From an uncultured Eubacteriales bacterium (GTDB lineage Bacteria > Bacillota > Clostridia > Oscillospirales > Oscillospiraceae), in assembly GCA_900547405.1 (NCBI GenBank), contig URGL01000003.1, positions 1 to 64,000 of the forward strand: a stretch of DNA of 64,000 nucleotides, read 5' to 3'. Positions 26,209 through 34,243 of the stretch are shown here, piece by piece; position 1 is the stretch's first letter; the number at the start of each line of letters is the position of its first letter. The notes beneath the pieces were generated by a model. That model saw nothing but the letters and a program-made list of their open reading frames with translations. It had not been told where the DNA came from and made no database searches. A program made the position numbers and the translations under genes.

Positions 26209-27012
26209 TCAATCCGCATAAACCGCTACATAAAAGCTTCGGGGCCGCGGCCCGTCGAACTCCGCAAAGGTGACTGCCTGCTCCGCTCCCAGAACCAGCC
26301 GACCATCAGAAACCGGCAGGGATATCTGAGAGCCTGTCAATGCCGTCTTCACGTGGCCGCCGGCATCCGATGCGGTCTCCCGGTGCTTGAAATCCACACG
26401 GGTAGGCACCATCCGCTCAATATTCGCCATAACGTCCTTTGCCTCGGTCTCCTGCTTCGGTGCCAGCACCAGTCCGGCTGTGGAATGGAGCATGGCAATG
26501 TGGCAGATACCGTTCCGGACGCCGCTCTTGGCCGTGATCTCCTCTACGGCGGCGGTAACATCGTGCATTCCCATATATACGGTCTGAATGTTCCGCTTTT
26601 CCAGGTACAGAGGCTTTTCAATGATCTCCACACAGAATTCACGGGGGCGGGGGCCGTCAAACTCCACAAACACCAGTCCCTGGGAGGAGCCCAGGATCAG
26701 TTTCCCCTGGTGGATGATCAGCATGGCAGAGCTTCCCATTAAGGCCGACTTCACATGGCCGGAAGCGTCATAGGGAGAATCCTGGTGTCTGTAGCTCACC
26801 CGGGTCGGCAGATTCCGGTCGATCTCGTCCATCAGGTCCGCCAGACCTCTGGGGTCCCAAAAGGAGGTGATGGCCAGTCCGGCAGTCGTATGGGGCACGG
26901 AAACCACACACAGTCCCTCCTGAACACCGCTCTGCGCCAGGATCTCATTGACATCCGCCGTAATGGAGGTGCAAGAGCGGAAGGTCGTAGTCAGTTTTCT
27001 TTCATACAGCAT
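26209..27012 (-). CDS. Tandem YjbQ-domain fusion protein
   Basis: A 267-residue protein made of two consecutive YjbQ domains (~1-135 and ~136-267). Domain 1 has 'VSVPHTTAGLAI', 'ASGHVKSALMG' and 'EFDGPRPREF'. Domain 2 has 'AMLHSTAGLVL', 'AGGHVKTALTG' and 'EFDGPRPRSF'. Single-domain YjbQ proteins (~130 residues) form trimers, so a tandem fusion suggests an altered assembly. Start ATG 27012 has AAGGAGG upstream, preferred to 27042. Its neighbours on both sides are SIS genes. Confidence 0.88.
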   Translation of the reverse strand: MLYERKLTTTFRSCTSITADVNEILAQSGVQEGLCVVSVPHTTAGLAITSFWDPRGLADLMDEIDRNLPTRVSYRHQDSPYDASGHVKSALMGSSAMLIIHQGKLILGSSQGLVFVEFDGPRPREFCVEIIEKPLYLEKRNIQTVYMGMHDVTAAVEEITAKSGVRNGICHIAMLHSTAGLVLAPKQETEAKDVMANIERMVPTRVDFKHRETASDAGGHVKTALTGSQISLPVSDGRLVLGAEQAVTFAEFDGPRPRSFYVAVYAD

Positions 27013-27025
27013 GTTCGTTCCCTCC

Positions 27026-28213
27026 TTAATCGTAGATCTCAACCTTGCTGTTGCTCAAGGTCATACAGCCACGGTTGGCAAAATCGCTGTTGGGGTCCGG
27101 TGTGCCGTCGGCCAGCCGGGCAAACCGGAAGAAGGGCTCCTGCTGCAGCTGGGCAATGTAGCCTGCCAGCAGGGAGGCGGGGATGTAATCCGTCAGCGGC
27201 AGCAGCCATTCATAGCCTGCGGGTGCCTCCGGGACGCAGCATACCACCTGGGCTCCGGGGAAGTCCTCACGGGGCCCGTTGGTCACCACCAGTACCGGCC
27301 GACCAATGGCCGCGGCAGAGGCGGCTGTCTCCTTTTCCCGTCCGTAGGCCGGGGAATTCTTATCCGCCATGATCACCGTGCCAATGCTGGCCGGATCCTT
27401 CAGGAAATAGTTGATGTGGCACCAGTCCTCGCTGTCATCCACGGAAACCGTGCAGCCATTGGCCTCCAGGAACTTGGCCGCGCCAAAGAAGGCAGAGCCG
27501 AATTCCTCTCCGTCGCCGATAAAGTCAAACCTTGTAAAACTCTGCCACTGCTGGGCCAGCTGGAACATCTGCTCGTCCACCGACTCCAGCACCTGGGTAA
27601 AGGCCTCCATGTGGCTGCGGATCGCCGCCTGAAAATCACCGGGTGCCGTAGGCGGAAGGGTCCCGCGCACATGGCCCAGCCGGTTGGCAAAGGCGATGAG
27701 CCCGATCAGAGAGGCAAAGTAGGACCGCAGGCCCGGCCCCTTATCCGGGAAATCCGGTGTGCCCATGCAGTAGACCCGCTTGGCCAGCTTGGCCGCCCTG
27801 GACTCCGGGTTGTTGGTCATCAGGATGGAAAAGGCTCCCACAGCGTTGGCCTTTTCCAGCACCTCGCAGATTCTGGCAGTGCCGCCGCCGGCGCTGATGG
27901 CAATGACCAGAGGGCTGTTGGGTTCCCCGATGCCGATCTGATCCTTCGGCAGAAATCTGGTGAAGTCAATGGCCCGCATGGCCTGGACCCCGAAGCAGTC
28001 GCAGTAGCGCTCCACAACGGGAGCCATGGCCACCGCCGCCGCATAGGAATCTCCGCAGCCGGTCAGGATGATCTTTCTGGCATCAAAAATTTCTGCCATC
28101 GTCATCAGTTCCTTCAGGCCATGGCCGAAGCAGGATTCCAGCTGGACCTGGGTCAGTCCAGGCAGGTCAAACACCTGCCGCCGGATGGGATTATCAAATT
28201 GTTCGCTTTTCAC
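27026..28213 (-). CDS. SIS-domain sugar-phosphate isomerase/deglycase-like protein (SIS-3)
   Basis: A 395-residue double-SIS protein with 'IILTGCGDSYAAAVAMAPVV', 'VIAISAGGGTARICEVLEKA' and 'DDSEDWCHINYFLKDP'. The C-tail 'CMTLSNSKVEIYD' keeps the presumed active-site Lys. The start is GTG 28213 with GGGAGG 7 nt upstream. It is the closest paralogue of SIS-4 by eye, and the tandem-YjbQ gene follows after 13 bp. GlmS and FrlB, the nearest characterised relatives I can name, act on fructosamine-type phosphates, so an amine-releasing or isomerising step is inferred. Confidence 0.86.
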   Translation of the reverse strand: MKSEQFDNPIRRQVFDLPGLTQVQLESCFGHGLKELMTMAEIFDARKIILTGCGDSYAAAVAMAPVVERYCDCFGVQAMRAIDFTRFLPKDQIGIGEPNSPLVIAISAGGGTARICEVLEKANAVGAFSILMTNNPESRAAKLAKRVYCMGTPDFPDKGPGLRSYFASLIGLIAFANRLGHVRGTLPPTAPGDFQAAIRSHMEAFTQVLESVDEQMFQLAQQWQSFTRFDFIGDGEEFGSAFFGAAKFLEANGCTVSVDDSEDWCHINYFLKDPASIGTVIMADKNSPAYGREKETAASAAAIGRPVLVVTNGPREDFPGAQVVCCVPEAPAGYEWLLPLTDYIPASLLAGYIAQLQQEPFFRFARLADGTPDPNSDFANRGCMTLSNSKVEIYD

Positions 28214-28256
28214 GTTGGTTCCTCCCTTGTTTTTTGTTGCGGATACGTCTTACGCC

Positions 28257-29261
28257 TTATCCGAAGTTGTAGAAAAACAGCAGTCCCAGGCCCACGAAGT
28301 ACAGGGCCAGCCCTGCAAACAGGGTTGCCATGGTTTTCTTCTTCGCGCCTTCAAACTCCCTGTAGTAGAAGCCCCAGAAATAGGTCCAGATCGTAGAGGT
28401 CTTGCCGAACAGGAAGGACAGGGTGGCGCTGATGGCAGGCATGGAGTAAATTGAGAGCACGTTGCCGCCGTAATGGCACACAGCGGAGATGGCGCTCATG
28501 ACCAGGGGCTTTTTGCTGCTGCCAATGCACAGCACCATCTTCCACTGCTTTTTCCAGGTAAACAGCACCAGGCCCAGCACAAGCACCGACAGTGCGGAGC
28601 CCGTTACCATAAAGGCACAGGTCATAATGGGCGGAAGCCCGGCGGCGGTGCCTGTAGCAGTGCCGCTGGCCCAGCCGTTCATCAGCAGGCAGTCCACAAG
28701 GATCCACACAACCACCTTCAGGGTCACCTTGCTCTTCGGCTTTTCCTGACGGACCCCTTCGGCGGCCATCCGGTCCTGGGCGCACATCTGAGAGGCCTTG
28801 GAGCAGATATAGCCGGCAACAATAAAGATCACCGCCGTGGCCACGATCAGCACCAGAGCCATGGGCTTATCCGGAAGTCCTTCCTTGGAAATGGATGTGG
28901 CGATACCCATAATGCTGGTCACCGCGCCGGAAAGGGTCGTCGCCAGCATCAGTCCCAGGTCGTTCATGATCGTCAGGCTGATCACCAGTCCCAGGGACAT
29001 CATGGCCCCTCCCAGAATGATCTCACCCATGACATGCTTACACTGCTCCAGGGCCGCCATAAATCCGTTGGGCAGCAGCACCGGCGACAGCACCAAGGTA
29101 ATGGCCCACACCAGAAGGAAGGAGAACATATACAGCATAAAGGCAATACCCGTAATGGGGTAGTCCTTTTTCAGCTTGATCACCTGCATCCAGCTGCCCC
29201 ACATGGCCGCCGCCAACAGCGTCAGGGTGATTGCCACAGGCGTGGAAAAATAATTCGTCAC
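28257..29261 (-). CDS. DMT-superfamily transporter (GRP/ureide-permease-like)
   Basis: A 334-residue inner-membrane protein with ten predicted helices in two repeats. The N-terminal 'LLAAAMWGSWMQVIKL' is typical of glucose/ribose or ureide-type DMT permeases ('WGS' turn). The second half has 'SAVCHYGGNVLSIYSMPAISATLSFLFGK'. It probably imports a sugar-like substrate for the island. The start is GTG 29261. A structured element in its leader (29299-29380) may control it. Confidence 0.8.
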   Translation of the reverse strand: MTNYFSTPVAITLTLLAAAMWGSWMQVIKLKKDYPITGIAFMLYMFSFLLVWAITLVLSPVLLPNGFMAALEQCKHVMGEIILGGAMMSLGLVISLTIMNDLGLMLATTLSGAVTSIMGIATSISKEGLPDKPMALVLIVATAVIFIVAGYICSKASQMCAQDRMAAEGVRQEKPKSKVTLKVVVWILVDCLLMNGWASGTATGTAAGLPPIMTCAFMVTGSALSVLVLGLVLFTWKKQWKMVLCIGSSKKPLVMSAISAVCHYGGNVLSIYSMPAISATLSFLFGKTSTIWTYFWGFYYREFEGAKKKTMATLFAGLALYFVGLGLLFFYNFG

Positions 29262-29298
29262 AGTACACTCTCTCTTTCTCCAGCTTTCCGCTGGGTGA

Positions 29299-29380
29299 TA
29301 AAAAAGTGACTATCCGCTTGCCAGCATTAAGGCCGAAACAGCCCTTTTTCCCTCATGCCCACACACGCCGATAGTCACTT
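29299..29380 (-). promoter_or_regulatory. Candidate structured leader RNA of the DMT gene
   Basis: An 11-bp perfect outer stem (aagtgactatc 29304-29314 / gatagtcactt 29370-29380) encloses ~55 nt with a nested GCAT/ATGC pairing and an AAGG-CTG-TTTCG-GCCTT type hairpin. On the minus strand the outer stem ends in TTTTTT, 38 bp before the DMT start. It fits a terminator-attenuator or an unrecognised riboswitch. It matches no class I know. Confidence 0.5.
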
Positions 29381-29446
29381 ACGCATTCATTTCTTCATCA
29401 CAGCCATTTCTATAAGATACTCATTTCCCCCACCGGCAGGCCCGCA

Positions 29447-29863
29447 TCAGCGTGCACCGGCTTCTACAAAGGCCTGATAGGCGCTTTGGATATAGGTATT
29501 GAACATCTCCTGATAGGCTGCGCTGTGCAGGCTCTCCACACTGGCAAACAGATAGGCGAAGAAGACAAATACGATCATCATCCCCATCACACTGAAGCCG
29601 GTCTGGCGCTTGCAGAACAGCGGCAAATACTGCCGCAGAGGGGTGTCGGATAAAAACACGGCCGGACTGAACATCCACAGAAACAGGATCACTCCGCTCA
29701 GGCGGTAGATCCCCCCATCATAGGCACCGGCGGTCACCGGCACCGGGGTGGTCAGGCCGAAAAACAGGACCACAAGGCACAGCAGGTACCAAGCCAGCGC
29801 CACAGTCATTTTCAGGGGATTTCCGGATCGGAACCCAAGCAATTTTTTGATAGCCTGTTTCAT
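29447..29863 (-). CDS. Small membrane protein
   Basis: A 138-residue protein with three hydrophobic segments (about 18-38, 50-70, 88-110) and a basic N-terminus. Start ATG 29863 has GGAGG 8 nt upstream, preferred to 29881. It lies between a PfkB-like gene and the DMT transporter, co-directional with the island. No family recognised; a membrane accessory of the transporter is only a guess. Confidence 0.7.
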   Translation of the reverse strand: MKQAIKKLLGFRSGNPLKMTVALAWYLLCLVVLFFGLTTPVPVTAGAYDGGIYRLSGVILFLWMFSPAVFLSDTPLRQYLPLFCKRQTGFSVMGMMIVFVFFAYLFASVESLHSAAYQEMFNTYIQSAYQAFVEAGAR

Positions 29864-29882
29864 GTTTTTATCCTCCCCCATG

Positions 29883-30854
29883 TCAGAAATGCTGCTCTGC
29901 CTTCATCTGCTGGAATACCTTTTGTGCAAGAGCTCTGGCCTCCGCCATTGTTTCATCCGTATACAGCCGGTAGGGTCCCCGCTGGGCCGCGTTGTAGCCA
30001 CCGGCTACATTGGCCATTGCCGCCACCATGGCCGGGTGCTCCCCAGCGAAATAGGCATAGGCAGCGGCACCGGTAGAGCAGTTGCCGCAGCCCGTGGGAT
30101 CCACGGACTCCCCAAAGGGCTTGATCACCGGGCAGAAATAGGCATCCGTCGGTGTGACGGCGTAGGAGCCCCGGTCCCCCACCCGGTAGAAGGTGAACTT
30201 GGTGGGCAGCTTCTGCAGCTCCCGGATAATGGCCTCGTCATCTTCCTTCGGAATGTCGAACAGATCCGAAGCCTCGTTGCTGTTCAGGGACCAGGCATCC
30301 GCACCGGTTTCCAGAATATGGCGGATCCGGACCAGGACTTCCTCCCGGCTGATTCCCTGGGCCTTCCGATAGGCCCCCGCATACTCGATCTCCCACATGA
30401 TCCGGAAGCCGTGCTTTTCCTTCACCCGGCGCAGATTCTCCCAAACCACATAGTCCAGATTATGGGCCATGTACATGCCCCGGATCGGATATCCCGCAGC
30501 CGCCTCATCGATGTCGTCGGCGTGGGTCTTCAAAAAGCCCAGATGCTCCCCGGAAAAGCTGGGTGTGGGCAGGAAGGAGCCGTCCTTGTTGTATTTCAGC
30601 GTATAGCGGGTGTGCTGCTCCAGCTCTTCCCGCACAGATTCCCGGGTCACACCGTTGGCATCCATCCACTTTCCGTAGGAGTCCGCGTAATCCGCGCCGG
30701 TCTTGCAGACCAGCTTGCAGTCCTTCGTCCAGATCCGCATGCCGGACAGTGCGTAGAAGGCAGGGCCGCCCATATTCCACTCGGAGAGATTTCCCTCCTT
30801 GTCCTCGATCCGGTCGGACATAATATTGCCACAGGCAAGGTATTCGATATTCAT
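29883..30854 (-). CDS. PfkB-like sugar kinase homologue with Asp-to-Asn in the catalytic motif (PfkB-2)
   Basis: A 323-residue ribokinase-fold protein. The N-terminal substrate signature is 'NMGGPAFYALSGMRIW' (residues ~27-42). The C-terminal signature reads 'DPTGCGNCSTGAAAYAY' instead of the family's DTTGAGDxF. The catalytic-base Asp is thus replaced by Asn (codon at 30081-30083), while the anion-hole Gly residues remain. The protein may be a non-canonical kinase or a ligand-binding pseudokinase. It follows SIS-2 after 14 bp. Start ATG 30854 has GGAGG 8 nt upstream. Confidence 0.85.
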   Translation of the reverse strand: MNIEYLACGNIMSDRIEDKEGNLSEWNMGGPAFYALSGMRIWTKDCKLVCKTGADYADSYGKWMDANGVTRESVREELEQHTRYTLKYNKDGSFLPTPSFSGEHLGFLKTHADDIDEAAAGYPIRGMYMAHNLDYVVWENLRRVKEKHGFRIMWEIEYAGAYRKAQGISREEVLVRIRHILETGADAWSLNSNEASDLFDIPKEDDEAIIRELQKLPTKFTFYRVGDRGSYAVTPTDAYFCPVIKPFGESVDPTGCGNCSTGAAAYAYFAGEHPAMVAAMANVAGGYNAAQRGPYRLYTDETMAEARALAQKVFQQMKAEQHF

Positions 30855-30868
30855 GTATGCTACCTCCG

Positions 30869-32038
30869 TTACCGCTCCACCACTTCAATGGGAGAGAAAT
30901 AGGTGGGAATGAAAATGGTGGGATCCATACCGCCCCGGAACATGGGCTCCCCAATGGTCGTATGCCGGAAGCCGCCGAAAATCGCGCCGGGCAGGTAGGC
31001 ATAGATCTGGCTCAGGAATTCCCATCCCCGGTCCGGCTGAGGCAGGGGGCAGTACCGCACAGGCACCTGGATACCCAGCTTCTCGGGCTCCACGTCACTG
31101 AACACCAGCACTTCCCGTCCCGTCCGCTCCACCATGGCATTGACGGCGGCGGCCAGGTTGTCGGCGCTGGGGGACTGGCTGTCCATCAGCACCAGGCTGG
31201 CGATGTCCGATCCCGGTCCCATCAGGCTGTTCACGTGCATATAGTTCTCGCTGTCGATCACCGTGCAGGGGTCTCCGGAGAGCTCCACGATCTTGGCCTG
31301 GATGAATTTTCCCGCCCAGAACATAGGGCCGTCGCCAAGGATCTCAATGTACTTCTTATCCATCCAATGGATGGCTGCCTCAAAGCAGGCCTTTTCGATT
31401 TCCTCGATCTTTCCGAAGAACCGGTCGTGGTAGCTCTGGACCTGCTCCCGCAGGGCCGGGAGTCTGGGCTGGCCGTCCAGCTCCTCCGCCATGGCCGCCG
31501 CCAGAATGGTCAGGCTCATCACGTTCATATAGTAGGTCCGCAGGCCCGCGTTGTTGTCTCCCGGCGGGCAGTTCAGATAGTACAGCAGGTCCGCCTCTTT
31601 CGCCGTGGGGGACTCTGTCCTTCCGGTCATGGCAATGGTGGTCACTCCATGGCGGCGGCACTGCTTCAGCGCCTCAATGGTTCGGAAAATGCCGCCGGAA
31701 ACGCTGATGAACACGGCAATGGTGTCCGATCCATCCCCCTGGAAGGGGTAATGCCGACTGAGCTCAATGGCCTCCACTGCCTCATATTCCACATCCGGAA
31801 GATAATGCGCAAATGCTTCCTTGACGGCAAAGGACACCAGATTGGAGTCTCCGCAGCCCGTTGCCAGCACACGCTTGGCCCGGCGGACCTCCGGGCACTT
31901 CACCAGAGCCCTGACCTGGGCGGCGGCTCTGTCGAACTGCTCCATGGTCAGTGGGTCCACATCCATGCACTGGGCGTAGAAGCTGTCCTGAAAATAGAAT
32001 TGGCGATAATATTTCTCGTCTCCAAGTCGTTTGAACAT
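30869..32038 (-). CDS. SIS-domain protein, divergent (SIS-2)
   Basis: A 389-residue double-SIS protein. The first domain is 'VLATGCGDSNLVSFAVKEAF' with 'VFISVSGGIFRTIEALKQC'. The usual 'SEDWCH' motif is 'IDSENYMHVNSL': Glu and His are kept, Asp-Trp-Cys are not. The C-tail 'YFSPIEVVER' lacks the Lys seen in SIS-3/4. Start ATG 32038 is supported by AGGAGG 8 nt upstream. It is in tandem with SIS-1, 12 bp apart, suggesting a heteromeric pair. Confidence 0.84.
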   Translation of the reverse strand: MFKRLGDEKYYRQFYFQDSFYAQCMDVDPLTMEQFDRAAAQVRALVKCPEVRRAKRVLATGCGDSNLVSFAVKEAFAHYLPDVEYEAVEAIELSRHYPFQGDGSDTIAVFISVSGGIFRTIEALKQCRRHGVTTIAMTGRTESPTAKEADLLYYLNCPPGDNNAGLRTYYMNVMSLTILAAAMAEELDGQPRLPALREQVQSYHDRFFGKIEEIEKACFEAAIHWMDKKYIEILGDGPMFWAGKFIQAKIVELSGDPCTVIDSENYMHVNSLMGPGSDIASLVLMDSQSPSADNLAAAVNAMVERTGREVLVFSDVEPEKLGIQVPVRYCPLPQPDRGWEFLSQIYAYLPGAIFGGFRHTTIGEPMFRGGMDPTIFIPTYFSPIEVVER

Positions 32039-32050
32039 TCTGCGCACCTC

Positions 32051-33259
32051 CTAATTGCGTCCGAGCCAGGTCTGGTTCCGGAAATCGTAGCGTCCGTCAA
32101 AGAAGAACCGCTCGTTGACCGCCGCGTGATAACCGGCCAGCAGCGCCCCGGGGACAAAGTCCACCAGAGGGGACATCCACCGCTCCGGCGCGGCAGGGAT
32201 CCGGCAGACGATGGGCTTGATGGCGTGCTCCATGGCGTTGGCACCCAGCACCGCACTGCCGTAGATGTTGACAGAGGTATCCACCTTGTGGGGCTCAACC
32301 TCAAATTGCTTCGGCTCTGCGTCCGTCACCACCAGGGTGGGGCGGTGCTGCTCCAGGCAGCCCCCTACGGTATCCAGCATCCGGGACAGGCTCGGGTCGG
32401 CCTCATTGACCATCACGATCATGCCGTAGGAGCCGGGATCCCGCTGGAAGAAGCTGATGTGGGCAAACTCTTCCGAAGTGATGTGGTCGCAGAACACGCC
32501 GCCGCACTCGATCAGCTTCTGCTCCACGAACTGGGCGGAGAAGCCCTCGTTCCAGTCGGCAATAGTCTCGAATTTCCGCAGGTCCTTCATGACACAGGCG
32601 GTTTCAAACATCTGGGTATCGATGTCCCCAATGTGCTCCATGAATTCCAGGGTGTAATCCCGGATCTGAGCGCCAATCTGGGCGAATCGCTCCTGGGTCA
32701 GCTTGCCTCTGCACAGTCCCAGGTAGGCTCCCACCGCGGACAGGGCCACCAGGCTGGCATAGTAGGACCGGAGTCCCGGCGTATTGCAGCCCTGAGGCGT
32801 TTCCACGTCCAGCACCAGCTCCGCCGCTTCCCCGCACCGGGATGCTTTGTTCCCGGTAATGGCAAGGCTATGCAGTCCCAGGTTCTTGGCCCGCTCCAGG
32901 GCCTCCGCCGCCCGGACGGAGTTCCCGCTGAAGCTGATGGAGATCACCAGGACCTCTTCGGGGCGGTGTCTCTTCAGGATCCTATTTTCCGTATAATATC
33001 TGCAAAAATCCACCGCATCCGGTGCGTTGCAGTCATAGATGCCGCTGAGCTCCCGCAGGGCCGGGCGCATGGCTCCGGCGGCGGAGTAGGAGTCCCCGCA
33101 GCCGGTGACGATCACTCTCTGGATCTTCCCGGCAATTTCGGGCGGAAGCATCTCTTTCAGCTTTTGCAGATCGAAGCACTTTTCTACCTGGACGGCAGCC
33201 AGGTCCTTTAATTCCAGCACCTGCTGCGTCACAGAGTTAAAATAGTTTTGTTTGTCCAT
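32051..33259 (-). CDS. SIS-domain protein, divergent (SIS-1)
   Basis: A 402-residue double-SIS protein with 'VIVTGCGDSYSAAGAMRPAL', 'VISISFSGNSVRAAEALERA' and the degenerate motif 'ITSEEFAHISFFQRDP' (Glu and His kept). The extreme C-terminus 'NQTWLGRN' lacks the 'SKxEI' tail of the other paralogues. Start ATG 33259 follows AGGAG. It is the first SIS gene of the operon, just downstream of PfkB-1. Confidence 0.84.
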   Translation of the reverse strand: MDKQNYFNSVTQQVLELKDLAAVQVEKCFDLQKLKEMLPPEIAGKIQRVIVTGCGDSYSAAGAMRPALRELSGIYDCNAPDAVDFCRYYTENRILKRHRPEEVLVISISFSGNSVRAAEALERAKNLGLHSLAITGNKASRCGEAAELVLDVETPQGCNTPGLRSYYASLVALSAVGAYLGLCRGKLTQERFAQIGAQIRDYTLEFMEHIGDIDTQMFETACVMKDLRKFETIADWNEGFSAQFVEQKLIECGGVFCDHITSEEFAHISFFQRDPGSYGMIVMVNEADPSLSRMLDTVGGCLEQHRPTLVVTDAEPKQFEVEPHKVDTSVNIYGSAVLGANAMEHAIKPIVCRIPAAPERWMSPLVDFVPGALLAGYHAAVNERFFFDGRYDFRNQTWLGRN

Positions 33260-33283
33260 CTTGTTCTCCTGATCTGTCGGCGT

Positions 33284-34228
33284 TTACAGGCCGTACTTCT
33301 CTTTGTAGAATGCGTATAACTCCTTGACCTGGGCCTCTGCCTCCTGACGGACCGCCCCAAAATCGGGAATGACACCGAACTGCCGGATATTCTGGCCGGA
33401 TGCCACATTGGCGATCACGCCGATCATCAGGGGGTCATATCCCTCGGCATAGGCATACAGCGCCGCGCCGGTGGAGGTATTGCCGCAGCCGGTGGGATCT
33501 ACCACAGGCCCGGGGGCCGGGGCCAGCAGATAGGCGCTGTCCGGCGTCACCACATAGGCTCCCCGCTCGCCCACCCGGAACAGTGTCACGTCCACAGGCA
33601 GCTTTTGCAGGTTTTCGATGCAGGCCTGGTCGCCCTCTACATCAAAGAGGTGCTGGGCCTCCTGGATATTGATGGAGAAGATATCCACATACCGGCAGGC
33701 GTAGATCACCTTATCCAGGAACTCCTTCTGGGCACTGGGGCCCTCGATTTCCCACATGATCTTGAAGCCGTCCCGCTCCTTCACCTTTCCCAGCTGATCC
33801 CAAAACACCTTGTCGCAGTTCTGGGCCAGATAGATGCCCTTGGTATCCGCGGAGGTCATCGCGGCAAAGTCCTGGGGAGAGGTCTTCATATAGCCCAGGT
33901 TCTGCATCCACTCGCTGGTGGCAACGATGTCCTGGAACTGGGAGGAGCCGTAGGTACCATCCGGATAATACACCAGGTTGCTGTGGTTGCAGCGGTCGCT
34001 GACCACCTTCAGTCCCTTGGTTTCAATGCCGTTTTTCGCCACCCAGGGGTCAAACAGGGTGTGGTAGTCCTCCCCTACCCGGCTGCACTGGGCCACATCA
34101 TCGGTAAACAGCTTCACGCCGCTGTAGGCAAAGGTAGCCGGGCCGCCGATGCTCTCTCTGGTGTGCTCGGTGCCGTCCGCAAAGCGGACGGAATCCAGCA
34201 TCACATTTCCGCCAATGACATATCTCAT
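33284..34228 (-). CDS. PfkB-like sugar kinase homologue with Asp-to-Asn in the catalytic motif (PfkB-1)
   Basis: A 314-residue ribokinase-fold protein, paralogous to PfkB-2. The substrate side is 'SIGGPATFAYSGVKLF'. The C-terminal signature is 'DPTGCGNTSTGAALYAY', again Asn for the catalytic Asp (codon at 33479-33481). The same substitution in both copies argues for a real subfamily rather than decay. It is directly downstream of the ABC permease genes, so a role on freshly imported substrate is likely. Start ATG 34228 has AAGGAGG upstream. Confidence 0.86.
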   Translation of the reverse strand: MRYVIGGNVMLDSVRFADGTEHTRESIGGPATFAYSGVKLFTDDVAQCSRVGEDYHTLFDPWVAKNGIETKGLKVVSDRCNHSNLVYYPDGTYGSSQFQDIVATSEWMQNLGYMKTSPQDFAAMTSADTKGIYLAQNCDKVFWDQLGKVKERDGFKIMWEIEGPSAQKEFLDKVIYACRYVDIFSINIQEAQHLFDVEGDQACIENLQKLPVDVTLFRVGERGAYVVTPDSAYLLAPAPGPVVDPTGCGNTSTGAALYAYAEGYDPLMIGVIANVASGQNIRQFGVIPDFGAVRQEAEAQVKELYAFYKEKYGL

Positions 34229-34243
34229 AGCACACGTTCCTCC

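Noticed and set aside
21770..28213. Idea that the YjbQ genes mark a thiamine-synthesis operon
   Set aside because: No thi genes or TPP riboswitch are present; the neighbours are SIS, HAD and transporter genes.
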